A stretch of DNA of 64,000 nucleotides from Pseudomonas fluorescens (lineage in GTDB: Bacteria; Pseudomonadota; Gammaproteobacteria; Pseudomonadales; Pseudomonadaceae). The notes beneath the pieces are model-generated. The model saw only the letters and a list, made by a program, of their open reading frames with translations, searched no databases and had not been told where the DNA came from. This document shows positions 18,667-27,674 of the stretch, piece after piece. Both the position numbers and the translations under genes were made by a program. Position 1 is the stretch's first letter, and every line of letters begins with the position of its first letter. Location: positions 4,538,501 to 4,602,500 of the forward strand of contig NZ_CP015225.1 in assembly GCF_001623525.1 (NCBI RefSeq), written 5' to 3'.

Positions 18667-19428
18667 ATGATTGTCGTGGAAAAACTGACAAAGCAGTTCA
18701 AGGGTCAGGTGGTGCTCAACGGCATCGACTTGAAGATCGAAGAAGGCGAAGTGGTTGCGATCATCGGCCCCAGCGGCTCGGGCAAGACCACCTTCCTGCG
18801 CTGCCTGAACTTCCTCGAAGAACCCAGCAGTGGCCGGATCAAGGTCGGCGACATCGAAATCGATGGCAGTCGCCCGCTGAACCAGCAACAGGGCCTGGTG
18901 CGCCGTTTGCGCCAGCAGGTGGGCTTCGTGTTCCAGAACTTCAACCTGTTTCCCCATCGCACCGCATTGGAAAATGTCACTGAAGGCCCGCAGGTGGTGA
19001 AGAAAATTCCTCGCACCGAAGCCGAAGCCCTGGGGCGCAAGCTGTTGGCCAAGGTCGGGCTGGCCGGCAAGGAGGACGCCTACCCACGGCGCCTTTCCGG
19101 CGGCCAGCAACAGCGCGTGGCGATTGCCCGGGCGTTGGCGATGGAGCCGGCGGTGATCCTGTTCGATGAGCCGACCTCGGCCCTGGATCCGGAACTGGTG
19201 GGCGAGGTGCTGGCAACCATTCGCGACTTGGCCGAAGAAAAACGCACCATGGTCATCGTGACCCACGAAATGGGCTTCGCCCGGGACGTGGCCAACCGCG
19301 TGGTGTTTTTCGACAAAGGCGTGATCGTCGAACAAGGCGAAGCCAAGGCCTTGTTTGCAGCCCCCAAGGAAGAACGCACGCGACAGTTCCTCAGCAAGTT
19401 CCTCTCCGCCGGTCACGGCGCTCAGTAA
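18667..19428 (+). CDS. tcyN: L-cystine ABC transporter, ATP-binding subunit
   Basis: The 253-residue polar amino-acid type ATPase has Walker [10 protein letters not shown] (34-42), the Q-loop in GFVFQNFNLFPHRT, signature LSGGQQQRV, Walker B VILFDEPTSALDP and the switch VTHEMGFA. It corresponds to YecC/TcyN and completes the cystine importer. A hairpin 17 bases downstream may end the operon. Confidence 0.9.
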   Translation: MIVVEKLTKQFKGQVVLNGIDLKIEEGEVVAIIGPSGSGKTTFLRCLNFLEEPSSGRIKVGDIEIDGSRPLNQQQGLVRRLRQQVGFVFQNFNLFPHRTALENVTEGPQVVKKIPRTEAEALGRKLLAKVGLAGKEDAYPRRLSGGQQQRVAIARALAMEPAVILFDEPTSALDPELVGEVLATIRDLAEEKRTMVIVTHEMGFARDVANRVVFFDKGVIVEQGEAKALFAAPKEERTRQFLSKFLSAGHGAQ

Positions 19429-19444
19429 GTTATCGGCAGTGTCA

Positions 19445-19466
19445 TCACTTCCAGGGATGGAAGTGA
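19445..19466 (+). terminator. Candidate terminator hairpin after tcyN
   Basis: TCACTTCCA and TGGAAGTGA form a perfect 9-bp stem with a GGGA tetraloop. No T-tract follows, so it may be an mRNA-stabilising hairpin and not an intrinsic terminator. Confidence 0.45.
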
Positions 19467-19943
19467 GGCAGTTGCAACACTCTTCAAGATATTAGCGCCA
19501 TAACTTTGCCATAAAGAAACAACTTGCAACTTGCGCCCTACTCAACATCCTCGATCGTTTTATGCGCGGCATGGATCTACCTCTCGTAACACTTACGCTC
19601 AGCCCAAGCACTCCTCCTTTTTAGTCTCAATACGCTCTTTCGAGCATTTTCCAGAAACCTGCGAGCCTCGGAAAAGGGCTTGTGATGCCGCGCATTATTA
19701 ACATGGGGGCGTAGGATATTTCTGAAGCCTTTCACAATGAATTATTAAGCAAGTGCCTCTATTGACACTGAAACTATGGAGCCTTTATCTAGTGACCAAC
19801 AAGCGATGCACATTATTTATTTTCTGCACAGTGATTAGGCGCAGCCTGGCCTATATGACTGCACACATAAAATATGTCGCGATTAGTCATCGCCGTTGAT
19901 CTTCCCGAAACGGACTTAGTTTTCAAGCATCAAGGAGAACACC
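19467..19943. other. Gene-free AT-richer intergenic region
   Basis: These 477 bases between tcyN and the next gene have visibly lower G+C than their surroundings and no open frame with a plausible ribosome site. AT-rich stretches near 19740-19880 probably hold the promoter of the downstream hypothetical gene. No repeat or RNA gene was recognised. Confidence 0.5.
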
Positions 19944-20714
19944 ATGACATGTAAGTCGAAGAGTCCTGAACTGGCCGCCCCCACCCTGGCCAACGCCCAC
20001 CCTACCGGCATCAATATCGCCAACGCCGCTCACCTGGAGGTTGCCATTGCGCCCTACCCTGGCATGGACGCAGGTGACCTGATCGAACTGTTCTGGGACA
20101 ACTGCTACGTCGGCTCGCACGTGCTGTCGCAGGCCGATGTGCAAGACAGCGTCACCCTGCGAGTCCCGGAGAGTTTCATCGTCAATGGCACCTCGCGCAT
20201 TCACTATCGGGTGATGCAGGTCGGGCGTGGGCCGGCGCTATCCGCCAGACAACGGGTACACGTGAAGCTCGATTGCCCCGGCGGGCAGCCGTCGGCCCTG
20301 AGCGGCGATGAAAACCAGGGCCTGGCGCCCGTGCGCATTCCCGATACTATCCGACGCCAAGGGGTGAACCCCAACCAGATCAAGCGCGGCGTACCGCTGA
20401 CCATCGAACCCTACCTGAACATGGCCGCCGGCGATGCCGTGACCCTGCGCTGGGGCGATGTGCGCATGGACCTACCTGCCGTCACCGCCAGCGAGGTCGG
20501 CCAGCCAATCAATATCTGGGTCCCGCCGCAGATCATCCTGGAGGCAGGCGAAGACCTGCGCCTGGAAGTGACCTACTGCATCATTGATCGCGTAGGCAAC
20601 AATTCCCTCTGGGCACCGCCGCGAACGCTGAAGATCGGTTGCGCCAATCCCTATCTGAAGAAGCCCTCGAAAGAGGCCCTCATGGCCGCTGAACCGCGAC
20701 ATCGAGCGCCTTGA
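19944..20714 (+). CDS. Hypothetical protein with two tandem beta-rich repeats
   Basis: The 256-residue product is not assigned to a family. It contains two related units, residues about 31-111 and 151-233, each starting with a pattern I-x-PY-x-x-M-x-AGD-x(3)-L-x-W (35-51 and 154-170) and ending with a K-x-x-C pair. The units look like short all-beta (Ig-like) domains. There is no signal peptide or membrane segment. AAGGAG 8 bases before the ATG supports the start. It stands alone behind a long AT-richer gap, suggesting an accessory gene with its own promoter. Confidence 0.75.
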   Translation: MTCKSKSPELAAPTLANAHPTGINIANAAHLEVAIAPYPGMDAGDLIELFWDNCYVGSHVLSQADVQDSVTLRVPESFIVNGTSRIHYRVMQVGRGPALSARQRVHVKLDCPGGQPSALSGDENQGLAPVRIPDTIRRQGVNPNQIKRGVPLTIEPYLNMAAGDAVTLRWGDVRMDLPAVTASEVGQPINIWVPPQIILEAGEDLRLEVTYCIIDRVGNNSLWAPPRTLKIGCANPYLKKPSKEALMAAEPRHRAP

Positions 20715-20729
20715 TACAGAGCGCTTTTG

Positions 20730-20823
20730 GTGGCGAGGGAGCTTGCTCCCGCTTGGGTGCGCAGCGCCCACCGGTAAAAGAAGGGTTGCTGCGCAACCCA
20801 GCGGGAGCAAGCTCCCTCGCCAC
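20730..20823. repeat. REPIN, GTGGCGAGGGAGC family
   Basis: Inverted REP copies with a foldable spacer (GGGTGCGCAGCGCCC; GGTTGCTGCGCAACC) follow the hypothetical gene. Confidence 0.9.
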
Positions 20824-20899
20824 AGAGGATTCCTTCCAATTGAATCCAACCTATACATATTCCTAAAAGTTAGTTCAAAAATAATTTATACACGCTTAG

Positions 20900-20911
20900 G
20901 GTATATATACC
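20900..20911. promoter_or_regulatory. GGTATATATACC palindrome upstream of the sfnB operon
   Basis: A perfect 12-bp palindrome lies in AT-rich sequence 140 bases before sfnB. Upstream at about 20858 the sequence TATTCCTAAAAGTTAG resembles the TATTCCTTAA motif found before metQ (56657). These are likely promoter and regulator sites of the sulfur operon. Confidence 0.45.
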
Positions 20912-20939
20912 GGACCACCGGACATTCTTGATTTTGACT

Positions 20940-20962
20940 CGCCGCATTTATCGCGGCGTTTT
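20940..20962 (+). terminator. Terminator-like hairpin in the sfnB leader
   Basis: CGCCGC (20940-20945) pairs with GCGGCG (20953-20958) over a 7-base loop and is followed by TTTT. It lies only 22 bases before the 22-codon leader frame, so it could be an attenuator within the operon leader or the terminator of upstream transcription. Confidence 0.45.
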
Positions 20963-20983
20963 CCGAAAAGATGTGAGGTGGGT

Positions 20984-21052
20984 ATGGAACGGAACACAAT
21001 CACCCCAGTGCAATACGCCAAGGCACTGCCTGCAGCCACGGAGTGGCTGTAA
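20984..21052 (+). CDS. 22-codon leader peptide coupled to sfnB
   Basis: ATG at 20984 opens a 22-codon frame (MERNTITPVQYAKALPAATE plus WL) with GAGG 5 bases upstream. Its TAA overlaps the ATG of the first SfnB-like gene (TAATG). The peptide matches no family I recognise. The tight overlap suggests that translation of the leader delivers ribosomes to sfnB, or that the leader senses a signal. It is too short to be sure that it is a real gene. Confidence 0.5.
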   Translation: MERNTITPVQYAKALPAATEWL

Positions 21053-22293
21053 TGTCGGATCTGGCGCAAGCAAAAATCCAGAGCGACCTGGACATCGCAC
21101 CACTGTTGTTGCCCGCACAGGTGTTGCGCAACGATGCCGAGGCCATCAAAGCCGCCCATGAACTGGCGCAGGTCGCCCGTCAGCAGGCCGCGCGTCGTGA
21201 TCAGCAACGCAAGCTGCCCTGGGCAGAAATCGAGCAATTCACCCGCAGCGGACTGGGCAGCATTGCCATTCCCCGGGCATACGGCGGTCCGCAGGTTTCG
21301 TTCGTCACCCTGGCCGACGTGTTCGCGATCATTTCCGCCGCTGACCCGGCCCTTGGGCAGATCCCGCAGAACCAGTTCGGCGTGCTCCAACTGATTCTCG
21401 GCACCGGCACCGAACGGCAGAAAAAAATCCTCTTGCAGAGCGTGCTCGAAGGTTGGCGCATCGGCAACGCCGGGCCGGAGCGCGGTACTCGCAATACCCT
21501 CGAGCTCAAGGCTCGGATCACCACTGACGGTGACGGGTTTGTCATCAATGGTCAGAAGTTCTATTCCACCGGCGCGCTGTTTGCCCATTGGGTCGCGGTC
21601 AAGGCGTTGAATGACGAGGGCCGCCAGGTGCTGGCATTCGTGCGGCGCGGCACCCCGGGCCTGCGGATCGTCGACGACTGGTCAGGATTCGGCCAGCGCA
21701 CCACCGCCAGCGGCACCGTGCTGCTGAACAATGTGCGGGTGGATGCCGAGTTGGTCCTGGATAACTGGCGCATCAACGAAACACCCGGCGTGCAAGGTGC
21801 GATTTCCCAACTGATCCAGGCCGCCATCGATGCGGGTATCGCCCGTGGCGCCATCGATGATGCCATCGCTTTTGTGCGTGAACGGGCCCGGCCCTGGATC
21901 GACGCCCAGGTCGACCGAGCCAGTGACGACCTCTACGTGATCGCCGACATTGGCAAACTGAAAATCGAACTGCACGCCGCCGAAGCCTTGCTGCGCAAGG
22001 CCGGACAGGTGCTGGACCAGGTCAGTGCCGCCCCCATCACGGCGCAATCTGCCGCCCGCGCCTCGATTGCCGTGGCCGAGGCCAAAGTGCTCACCACCGA
22101 AATCGCCCTGCACGCCAGCGAAAAACTCTTCGAACTGGCCGGCAGCCGCGCCACCCTCGCCGAATTCAACCTCGATCGCCACTGGCGCAACGCACGGGTC
22201 CACACCCTGCACGACCCGGTGCGCTGGAAGTATCACGCGGTAGGCGCCTACCACCTGAACGGCACCTTGCCGGCCCGCCATTCCTGGATCTGA
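21052..22293 (+). CDS. SfnB-family FMN-dependent oxidoreductase (paralogue 1)
   Basis: The protein of 413 residues has the acyl-CoA dehydrogenase-like fold of the SfnB/DszC/SoxC group: an N-terminal helical domain, a middle beta domain (VINGQKFYSTGALFAHWVAV, DWSGFGQRTTASGTV) and a C-terminal helical bundle ending LDRHWRNARVHTLHDPVRWK. Members use reduced flavin to oxidise organosulfur compounds such as sulfones or DBT-like sulfides. ATG 21052 is preceded by GGAG at 8 bases; a GTG three codons earlier is also open. It is first of a six-gene sulfur operon, 23 bases before its paralogue. SfnB genes are typically induced by sulfur limitation. Confidence 0.85.
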   Translation: MSDLAQAKIQSDLDIAPLLLPAQVLRNDAEAIKAAHELAQVARQQAARRDQQRKLPWAEIEQFTRSGLGSIAIPRAYGGPQVSFVTLADVFAIISAADPALGQIPQNQFGVLQLILGTGTERQKKILLQSVLEGWRIGNAGPERGTRNTLELKARITTDGDGFVINGQKFYSTGALFAHWVAVKALNDEGRQVLAFVRRGTPGLRIVDDWSGFGQRTTASGTVLLNNVRVDAELVLDNWRINETPGVQGAISQLIQAAIDAGIARGAIDDAIAFVRERARPWIDAQVDRASDDLYVIADIGKLKIELHAAEALLRKAGQVLDQVSAAPITAQSAARASIAVAEAKVLTTEIALHASEKLFELAGSRATLAEFNLDRHWRNARVHTLHDPVRWKYHAVGAYHLNGTLPARHSWI

Positions 22294-22316
22294 CGACCCG
22301 ACCTCTGGAGCAGCAC

Positions 22317-23510
22317 ATGACGCTTTCTCAACACGTCGCGGTGATCACCAGCGATGAACAAGCCCTGATCGTGGCCAGCGACCTGGCCGATGACTTCAAG
22401 CGCGACAGCGCCCTGCGCGACCGCGAGCGCCGTTTGCCGTACCCGGAACTGGAGGCCTTCTCCCGCTCGGGCCTGTGGGGTATCAGCGTGCCCACGGCCT
22501 ATGGCGGTGCCGGTGTGTCCAACGTCACCCTGGCCAAAGTCATTGCGCTGATTTCCCAGGCCGACAGCTCGCTGGGGCAGATTCCGCAAAATCATTTCTA
22601 TGCCCTGGAAGTGCTACGGGTAAACGGCACTGAAGCGCAAAAACAACGCCTCTACGCCGAAGTGCTCGCCGGCCAGCGCTTTGGTAACGCCCTGGCCGAA
22701 CTTGGCACCAAGACTGCCCATGATCGCATCACCCAACTGCGCCGCGACGGCGAGGGCTATCGCATCAACGGTCGCAAGTTCTACGCCACGGGCGCGATCT
22801 ACGCCCAGCGCATCCCCACATCAGTGGTGGACGAAAACGGTGTGCAACAACTGGCGTTCGTCCCTCGCAGCAGCCAAGGCCTGACGGTGATCGACGACTG
22901 GAGCGGTTTTGGCCAGCGCACCACGGGCAGCGGTTCGGTGGTGTTCGAAGACGTTTATGTCGCCGCCGCCGACATCGTGCCCTTCCAGAGCGCCTTCGAA
23001 CGTCCCACACCGGTAGGGCCGCTGGCGCAGATTCTTCACGCCGCTATCGACACCGGCATCGCCCGCGCCGCCTACGAAGACGCCCTGCATTTTGTCCGCA
23101 ATAAAACCCGCCCCTGGATCGACGCCACCAGCGACGTCGCCACCGAAGACCCGCACACCCTCAAGAGTTTCGGCCAACTGAGCATCCGCCTGCATGCCGC
23201 CGAAGCCCTGTTGGAACGCGCCGGTGAATTCCTCGACCGGGCCCAGGCCGACACCCGGGCCGACACGGTCGCCGCCGCCTCGATTGCCGTGGCCGAAGCC
23301 CGTGCCGTCAGCACCGAAATATCCCTGGCCGCCAGCAGCACGCTGTTCGAATTGGCCGGCAGCCAGGCGACCCTGGCCGAACATGGCCTCGACCGTCACT
23401 GGCGCAACGCGCGAGTGCACACCCTGCATGACCCGGTGCGCTGGAAATACCACGCCGTGGGCAACTTCTACCTCAACGATGAAAAACCGCCGCTGCGGGG
23501 GACTATCTGA
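22317..23510 (+). CDS. SfnB-family FMN-dependent oxidoreductase (paralogue 2)
   Basis: The 397-residue protein is a clear paralogue of the preceding gene, sharing DWSGFGQRTTGSGSV and the C-terminal LDRHWRNARVHTLHDPVRWK. It has the same three-domain acyl-CoA dehydrogenase-like layout. GGAG lies 7 bases before the ATG. Its TGA overlaps the start of the monooxygenase gene (TGATG). Two adjacent paralogues could act on different organosulfur substrates or form a heteromer; sequence alone does not decide. Confidence 0.85.
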   Translation: MTLSQHVAVITSDEQALIVASDLADDFKRDSALRDRERRLPYPELEAFSRSGLWGISVPTAYGGAGVSNVTLAKVIALISQADSSLGQIPQNHFYALEVLRVNGTEAQKQRLYAEVLAGQRFGNALAELGTKTAHDRITQLRRDGEGYRINGRKFYATGAIYAQRIPTSVVDENGVQQLAFVPRSSQGLTVIDDWSGFGQRTTGSGSVVFEDVYVAAADIVPFQSAFERPTPVGPLAQILHAAIDTGIARAAYEDALHFVRNKTRPWIDATSDVATEDPHTLKSFGQLSIRLHAAEALLERAGEFLDRAQADTRADTVAAASIAVAEARAVSTEISLAASSTLFELAGSQATLAEHGLDRHWRNARVHTLHDPVRWKYHAVGNFYLNDEKPPLRGTI

Positions 23511-24868
23511 TGGCTCCCGGCAAGAAAAAAATCCTGCTCAACGCGTTCAACATGAACTGCATCGGGCACATCAATCACGGCCTCTGGACCCATCCCCAGG
23601 ACACGTCGACCCAGTTCAACACGATCGAATACTGGACCGCCCTGGCGCAATTGCTCGAACGCGGGTTGTTCGACGGGCTGTTCATCGCCGACATCGTCGG
23701 GGTCTATGACGTGTATCAACAGTCGGTGGACGTCACGCTCAAGGAGTCGATCCAACTGCCGGTCAACGACCCGTTGCTGCTGGTCTCGGCAATGGCCGCC
23801 GTCACGAAGAACCTCGGCTTCGGCCTCACCGCCAACCTCACCTACGAACCGCCCTACCTGTTCGCCCGACGCATGAGTACCCTCGACCACCTGAGCCGCG
23901 GCCGGGTCGGCTGGAACATCGTCACCGGCTACCTGGACAGCGCCGCCAAGGCCATGGGCCTGACCGCGCAGGTCGAGCATGATCGCCGCTACGACCAGGC
24001 CGACGAGTACCTGCAAGTGCTCTACAAACTCTGGGAAGGCAGCTGGGAAAACGACGCGGTACTCAACGATCGCCAGCGGCGGATCTATGCGCAGCCGGAG
24101 AAAGTGCACAAGGTCCGGCATCAGGGCGAGTTCTATCAGGTCGAGGGTTATCACCTGTGCGAACCCTCGCCCCAGCGCACGCCGGTGCTGTTCCAGGCCG
24201 GCAGTTCCGAGCGCGGCCTGCTGTTCGCCGGACGGCATGCCGAGTGCGTGTTCATCAGCGGCCAGAACAAACCGGCGACCAAGGCCCAGGTGGACAAGGT
24301 CCGCGCCAGCGCCGTCGAAGCCGGGCGCAACCCTGGGGACATCAAGGTGTTCATGGGCCTGAACGTGATCGTCGGCGAGACCGAAGCGGCTGCCTGGGCC
24401 AAGCATGCCGAGTACCTGAGCTATGCCAGCGCCGAGGCCGGCGTGGCGCATTTTTCCGCGTCGACGGGCATCGATTTTTCCCAGTACGAACTGGACGAAC
24501 CGATCCAGTACGTCAAGAGCAACGCCATCCAGTCCGCCACCAAGACCTTGCAGAACAACGACTGGACCCGGCGCAAATTGCTCGAGCAACACGCCTTGGG
24601 CGGTCGCTACATCACGGTGGTGGGCTCGCCTGAGCAGGTGGCCGATGAGCTGGAGTCGTGGATCGCTGAAACCGGCCTCGATGGTTTCAACCTGACCCGC
24701 ATCGTCACGCCGCAAAGCTACGTGGACTTCATCGACCTGGTGATTCCCGAACTGCAGCGGCGTGGCGCGTACAAGACCGAATACGACAACGGGACCTTGC
24801 GGGAAAAGCTGTTTCGCGCGGGGGCTCATCTACCTGAACAACACACCGGCTCAACCTACCGACACTGA
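23510..24868 (+). CDS. FMNH2-dependent monooxygenase, DszA/NtaA/SnaA family
   Basis: The 452-residue luciferase-like enzyme has the family N-terminus LLNAFNMNCIGHINHGLWTH, the YWTALAQLLERGLFDGLFIAD strand, SRGRVGWNIVTG and HDRRYDQADEY. Relatives (DszA, SnaA, NtaA) use reduced FMN from a partner reductase to cleave sulfones, nitrilotriacetate or pristinamycin precursors. Next to two SfnB-like enzymes and a Met-type importer, desulfurisation of a sulfone-like compound is the best inference. No flavin reductase gene is in this operon, so the reductant must come from elsewhere. Confidence 0.87.
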   Translation: MAPGKKKILLNAFNMNCIGHINHGLWTHPQDTSTQFNTIEYWTALAQLLERGLFDGLFIADIVGVYDVYQQSVDVTLKESIQLPVNDPLLLVSAMAAVTKNLGFGLTANLTYEPPYLFARRMSTLDHLSRGRVGWNIVTGYLDSAAKAMGLTAQVEHDRRYDQADEYLQVLYKLWEGSWENDAVLNDRQRRIYAQPEKVHKVRHQGEFYQVEGYHLCEPSPQRTPVLFQAGSSERGLLFAGRHAECVFISGQNKPATKAQVDKVRASAVEAGRNPGDIKVFMGLNVIVGETEAAAWAKHAEYLSYASAEAGVAHFSASTGIDFSQYELDEPIQYVKSNAIQSATKTLQNNDWTRRKLLEQHALGGRYITVVGSPEQVADELESWIAETGLDGFNLTRIVTPQSYVDFIDLVIPELQRRGAYKTEYDNGTLREKLFRAGAHLPEQHTGSTYRH

Positions 24869-24872
24869 CCCT

Positions 24873-24999
24873 GTGGCGAGGGAGCTTGCTCCTGCCCGAC
24901 TACGAAGCAGGCGCCCAGCCGGCAAGGTTTCAACCGACAGACCGAGCGGACTGGTTTGGGGCCGCGTCGCGGCCCAGCGGGAGCAAGCTCCCTCGCCAC
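24873..24999. repeat. REPIN, GTGGCGAGGGAGC family
   Basis: Inverted REP copies (left copy has TGCTCCTGCCC, a diverged end) around a longer spacer split the sulfur operon between the monooxygenase and the metQ-like gene. It may reduce expression of the transporter genes. Confidence 0.88.
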
Positions 25000-25041
25000 A
25001 CAAGCACATGGCTCAATTAATCAATGACTGGAATAACCGAC

Positions 25042-25851
25042 ATGACCCAGCAACTCCTGACCCTGCCAGTCAAAGCACTGGCCCTGGCCCTCGGCCTGTT
25101 CAGCTCGGCACTGTTTGCCGCCGACGCACCGTTGAAAATCGGCACCACCGCCGCGTTCGCCATTCCCCTGGAGGCCGCCGTGGAAGAGGCCAGCAAGCAA
25201 GGCCTGAAGGTCGAACTGGTGGAGTTCAGCGACTGGATAGCGCCCAACGTCAGCCTGGCCTCCGGTGATATCGACGTGAATTACTTCCAGCACATCCCGT
25301 TCCTGGAAAACGCCAAGGCCGCCGCCGGGTTCGATCTGGTGCCCTTTGCGCCGGGGATCATCAACAACGTCGGCCTCTATTCGAAAAAATACAAAAGCTT
25401 CGACGAACTCCCAGAAGGCGCCAGCGTCGCCATTGCCAACGACCCGATCAACAGCGGTCGCGGCCTGCAACTGTTGGCCAAGGCCGGGCTGATCAGCCTC
25501 AAGCCGGGCGTCGGCTACAAGGCCACCGAAGACGATATCGTCGCCAACCCGAAGAAACTCAAGATCCTGCAGGTCGAAGCCGTGCAACTGGTGCGCGCCT
25601 ATGAAGACGCCGACCTGGTACAGGGCTACCCGGCCTACATCCGCCTGGCCAAGACCTTCGATGCCAGCTCTGCCTTGCTGTTCGACGGCCTCGATCACAA
25701 GGAATACGTGATTCAGTTCGTGATCCAGCCCAAGAGCAAGAACGATCCACGGCTGATCAAGTTCGTCGACATCTACCAACATTCGCCAGCCGTGCGCGCC
25801 GCCCTGGACAAGGCCCACGGCAAGCTCTACCAACCTGGCTGGGAAAGCTGA
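25042..25851 (+). CDS. MetQ/NlpA-family substrate-binding protein
   Basis: The 269-residue protein has a Sec signal peptide ending ALFAAD and a NlpA-type binding fold ([55 protein letters not shown]). Unlike E. coli MetQ there is no lipobox cysteine, so it should be a soluble periplasmic protein. ATG 25042 (GGAA 8 bases upstream) is preferred over ATG 25024. It sits with metN- and metI-type genes, so it feeds an importer of methionine or, in this context, an organosulfur compound. Confidence 0.85.
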   Translation: MTQQLLTLPVKALALALGLFSSALFAADAPLKIGTTAAFAIPLEAAVEEASKQGLKVELVEFSDWIAPNVSLASGDIDVNYFQHIPFLENAKAAAGFDLVPFAPGIINNVGLYSKKYKSFDELPEGASVAIANDPINSGRGLQLLAKAGLISLKPGVGYKATEDDIVANPKKLKILQVEAVQLVRAYEDADLVQGYPAYIRLAKTFDASSALLFDGLDHKEYVIQFVIQPKSKNDPRLIKFVDIYQHSPAVRAALDKAHGKLYQPGWES

Positions 25852-25852
25852 C

Positions 25853-26977
25853 ATGAACGCCGTCAATGCTCGACTTCGACAAGAAGCCCCCCCGCCCAGA
25901 AGCGCCAAACACACCGAACTGCATCCAGAGCTCAACCGCGCCCACGTGCGCTTCATCGGCCTGGGTAAGACCTACAACGGCGCCCAGGGTCCGCTGGCCG
26001 CGCTGCAAGGCATCGACCTGGCGATCCAGCGCGGCGAAGTGTTCGGCATCATCGGCCGCAGCGGCGCTGGCAAATCGTCGCTGATCCGCACCATCAACCG
26101 CCTCGAACAACCCACCAGTGGCCGGGTGTTGATCGATCAGATAGACATCGGCGAGTTCGATGAAGACCGCCTGGTGGAACTGCGCCGGCGCATCGGCATG
26201 ATCTTCCAGCACTTCAACCTGATGTCGGCCAAGACCGTGTGGCAGAACGTCGAGCTGCCGCTGAAAGTCGCCGGCGTGCCCAAGGAGCAACGCCAGCGCA
26301 AAGTTCACGAGCTGCTGGAACTGGTCGGCCTGCAAGGCAAGCACAAGGCCTATCCGGCGCAACTTTCGGGCGGGCAGAAACAGCGGGTGGGGATTGCCCG
26401 GGCGCTGGTGCATGACCCGCAGATTTTGTTGTGCGATGAAGCCACCTCGGCCCTGGACCCGGAAACCACTCAATCGATCCTCGGTTTGCTGCGTGAGATC
26501 AATCAGCGACTGGGCCTGACCATCGTGTTGATCACCCATGAAATGGCGGTGATTCGCGAAGTCTGCGACCGGGTGGTGGTGCTCGAACAGGGGCGGATCG
26601 TCGAACAGGGGCCGGTATGGGAAGTGTTCGGCAATCCGCAACATGAGGTCAGTCGAACAATGCTGGCCCCCCTGCAACACGCCATACCTGAAGAACTGCA
26701 AAGCCGCTTGCAGGCCCTGCCAGCATCGGCGGATGCCGCTACCGTGCTGCGCCTGCAATTCACCGGCATCGGGCGGGACGAACCGGACCTCGCGGCCTTG
26801 TTCAACGCCCTGGATGGTCGGGTTCGGCTACTGCACGGCGGCATCGAACGGATCCAAGGCCACGGGCTGGGACAATTACTGCTGGCGGTGAGTGGCTCGT
26901 CATGGAGCGCCGAAGAGCTGCGCCAACGTGCAGGCAATTGGGCGCAACAGGTGGAGGTGCTGGGCTATGTGGTTTGA
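25853..26977 (+). CDS. metN: MetN-type ABC transporter ATP-binding protein
   Basis: The 374-residue ATPase has Walker A in [14 protein letters not shown], signature [16 protein letters not shown], Walker [14 protein letters not shown] and switch [14 protein letters not shown], plus a C-terminal NIL regulatory domain (about residues 290-374) that binds methionine in E. coli MetN. It has an N-terminal extension of about 35 residues before the ABC domain. It starts 1 base after the metQ-like stop and overlaps metI by 11 bases. Confidence 0.88.
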   Translation: MNAVNARLRQEAPPPRSAKHTELHPELNRAHVRFIGLGKTYNGAQGPLAALQGIDLAIQRGEVFGIIGRSGAGKSSLIRTINRLEQPTSGRVLIDQIDIGEFDEDRLVELRRRIGMIFQHFNLMSAKTVWQNVELPLKVAGVPKEQRQRKVHELLELVGLQGKHKAYPAQLSGGQKQRVGIARALVHDPQILLCDEATSALDPETTQSILGLLREINQRLGLTIVLITHEMAVIREVCDRVVVLEQGRIVEQGPVWEVFGNPQHEVSRTMLAPLQHAIPEELQSRLQALPASADAATVLRLQFTGIGRDEPDLAALFNALDGRVRLLHGGIERIQGHGLGQLLLAVSGSSWSAEELRQRAGNWAQQVEVLGYVV

Positions 26978-27611
26978 TCGGTTATTGCAGGGCTTCATCG
27001 ACACGTTCCTGATGGTCGGCGTGTCGTCATTGATCGCTTTGCTGGCGGGCATTCCGCTGGCGGTGATCCTGGTCACCAGTGGCAAGGGTGGGATCTATGA
27101 AGCGCCGGCCTTGAACCGGGCCCTTGGCGCGTTCGTGAACCTGTTTCGCTCGATCCCGTTCCTGATCTTGATGGTGGCGTTGATTCCGTTCACGCGGCTG
27201 ATCGTCGGCACCACCTATGGCGTGTGGGCCGCGGTCGTACCGCTGACCATCGCCGCCACCCCGTTCTTCGCCCGCATCGCCGAAGTCAGTTTGCGGGAGG
27301 TCGACCACGGCCTGATCGAAGCGGCCCAGGCCATGGGTTGCCGGCGCTGGCACATTGTCTGGCATGTGTTGCTGCCCGAAGCACTGCCGGGCATCGTCGG
27401 CGGTTTTACCATCACACTGGTGACCATGATCAACTCCTCGGCGATGGCCGGGGCAATCGGCGCTGGCGGCCTGGGGGACATCGCCTACCGCTATGGTTAC
27501 CAGCGTTTCGACAGCCAGATCATGCTCACGGTGATCGTGTTGCTGGTGGCATTGGTGGCGGTGATTCAACTCGGTGGGGATCGGTTGGCGCGGGGCTTGA
27601 ACAAGCGCTGA
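26967..27611 (+). CDS. metI: MetI-type ABC transporter permease
   Basis: The 214-residue inner-membrane protein has about five membrane segments and the EAA loop [27 protein letters not shown] region. Length matches MetI. ATG 26967 has GGAGG 7 bases upstream; the frame is open back to 26892 inside metN but that start lacks support. With the MetN- and MetQ-like proteins it makes a complete D-methionine-type importer at the end of the sulfur operon. Confidence 0.88.
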   Translation: MWFDRLLQGFIDTFLMVGVSSLIALLAGIPLAVILVTSGKGGIYEAPALNRALGAFVNLFRSIPFLILMVALIPFTRLIVGTTYGVWAAVVPLTIAATPFFARIAEVSLREVDHGLIEAAQAMGCRRWHIVWHVLLPEALPGIVGGFTITLVTMINSSAMAGAIGAGGLGDIAYRYGYQRFDSQIMLTVIVLLVALVAVIQLGGDRLARGLNKR

Positions 27612-27674
27612 CCTGAGCGATCAATGATCTTGCGGTATAGTCGGCTCACGCTCCCCCACTCCAAGCCAGCGACC

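Noticed and set aside
17725..19416. 563-codon minus-strand open frame opposite tcyJLN
   Set aside because: It runs antisense across three conserved cystine-transport genes; no motif or ribosome site supports it.
21001..21035. Possible sigma54 promoter (AAGGCACTGCCTGCAG) before sfnB
   Set aside because: The GG and GC elements are 8 bases apart instead of 10, and the site lies within the leader frame; no other -24/-12 match was seen in 20823-21051.
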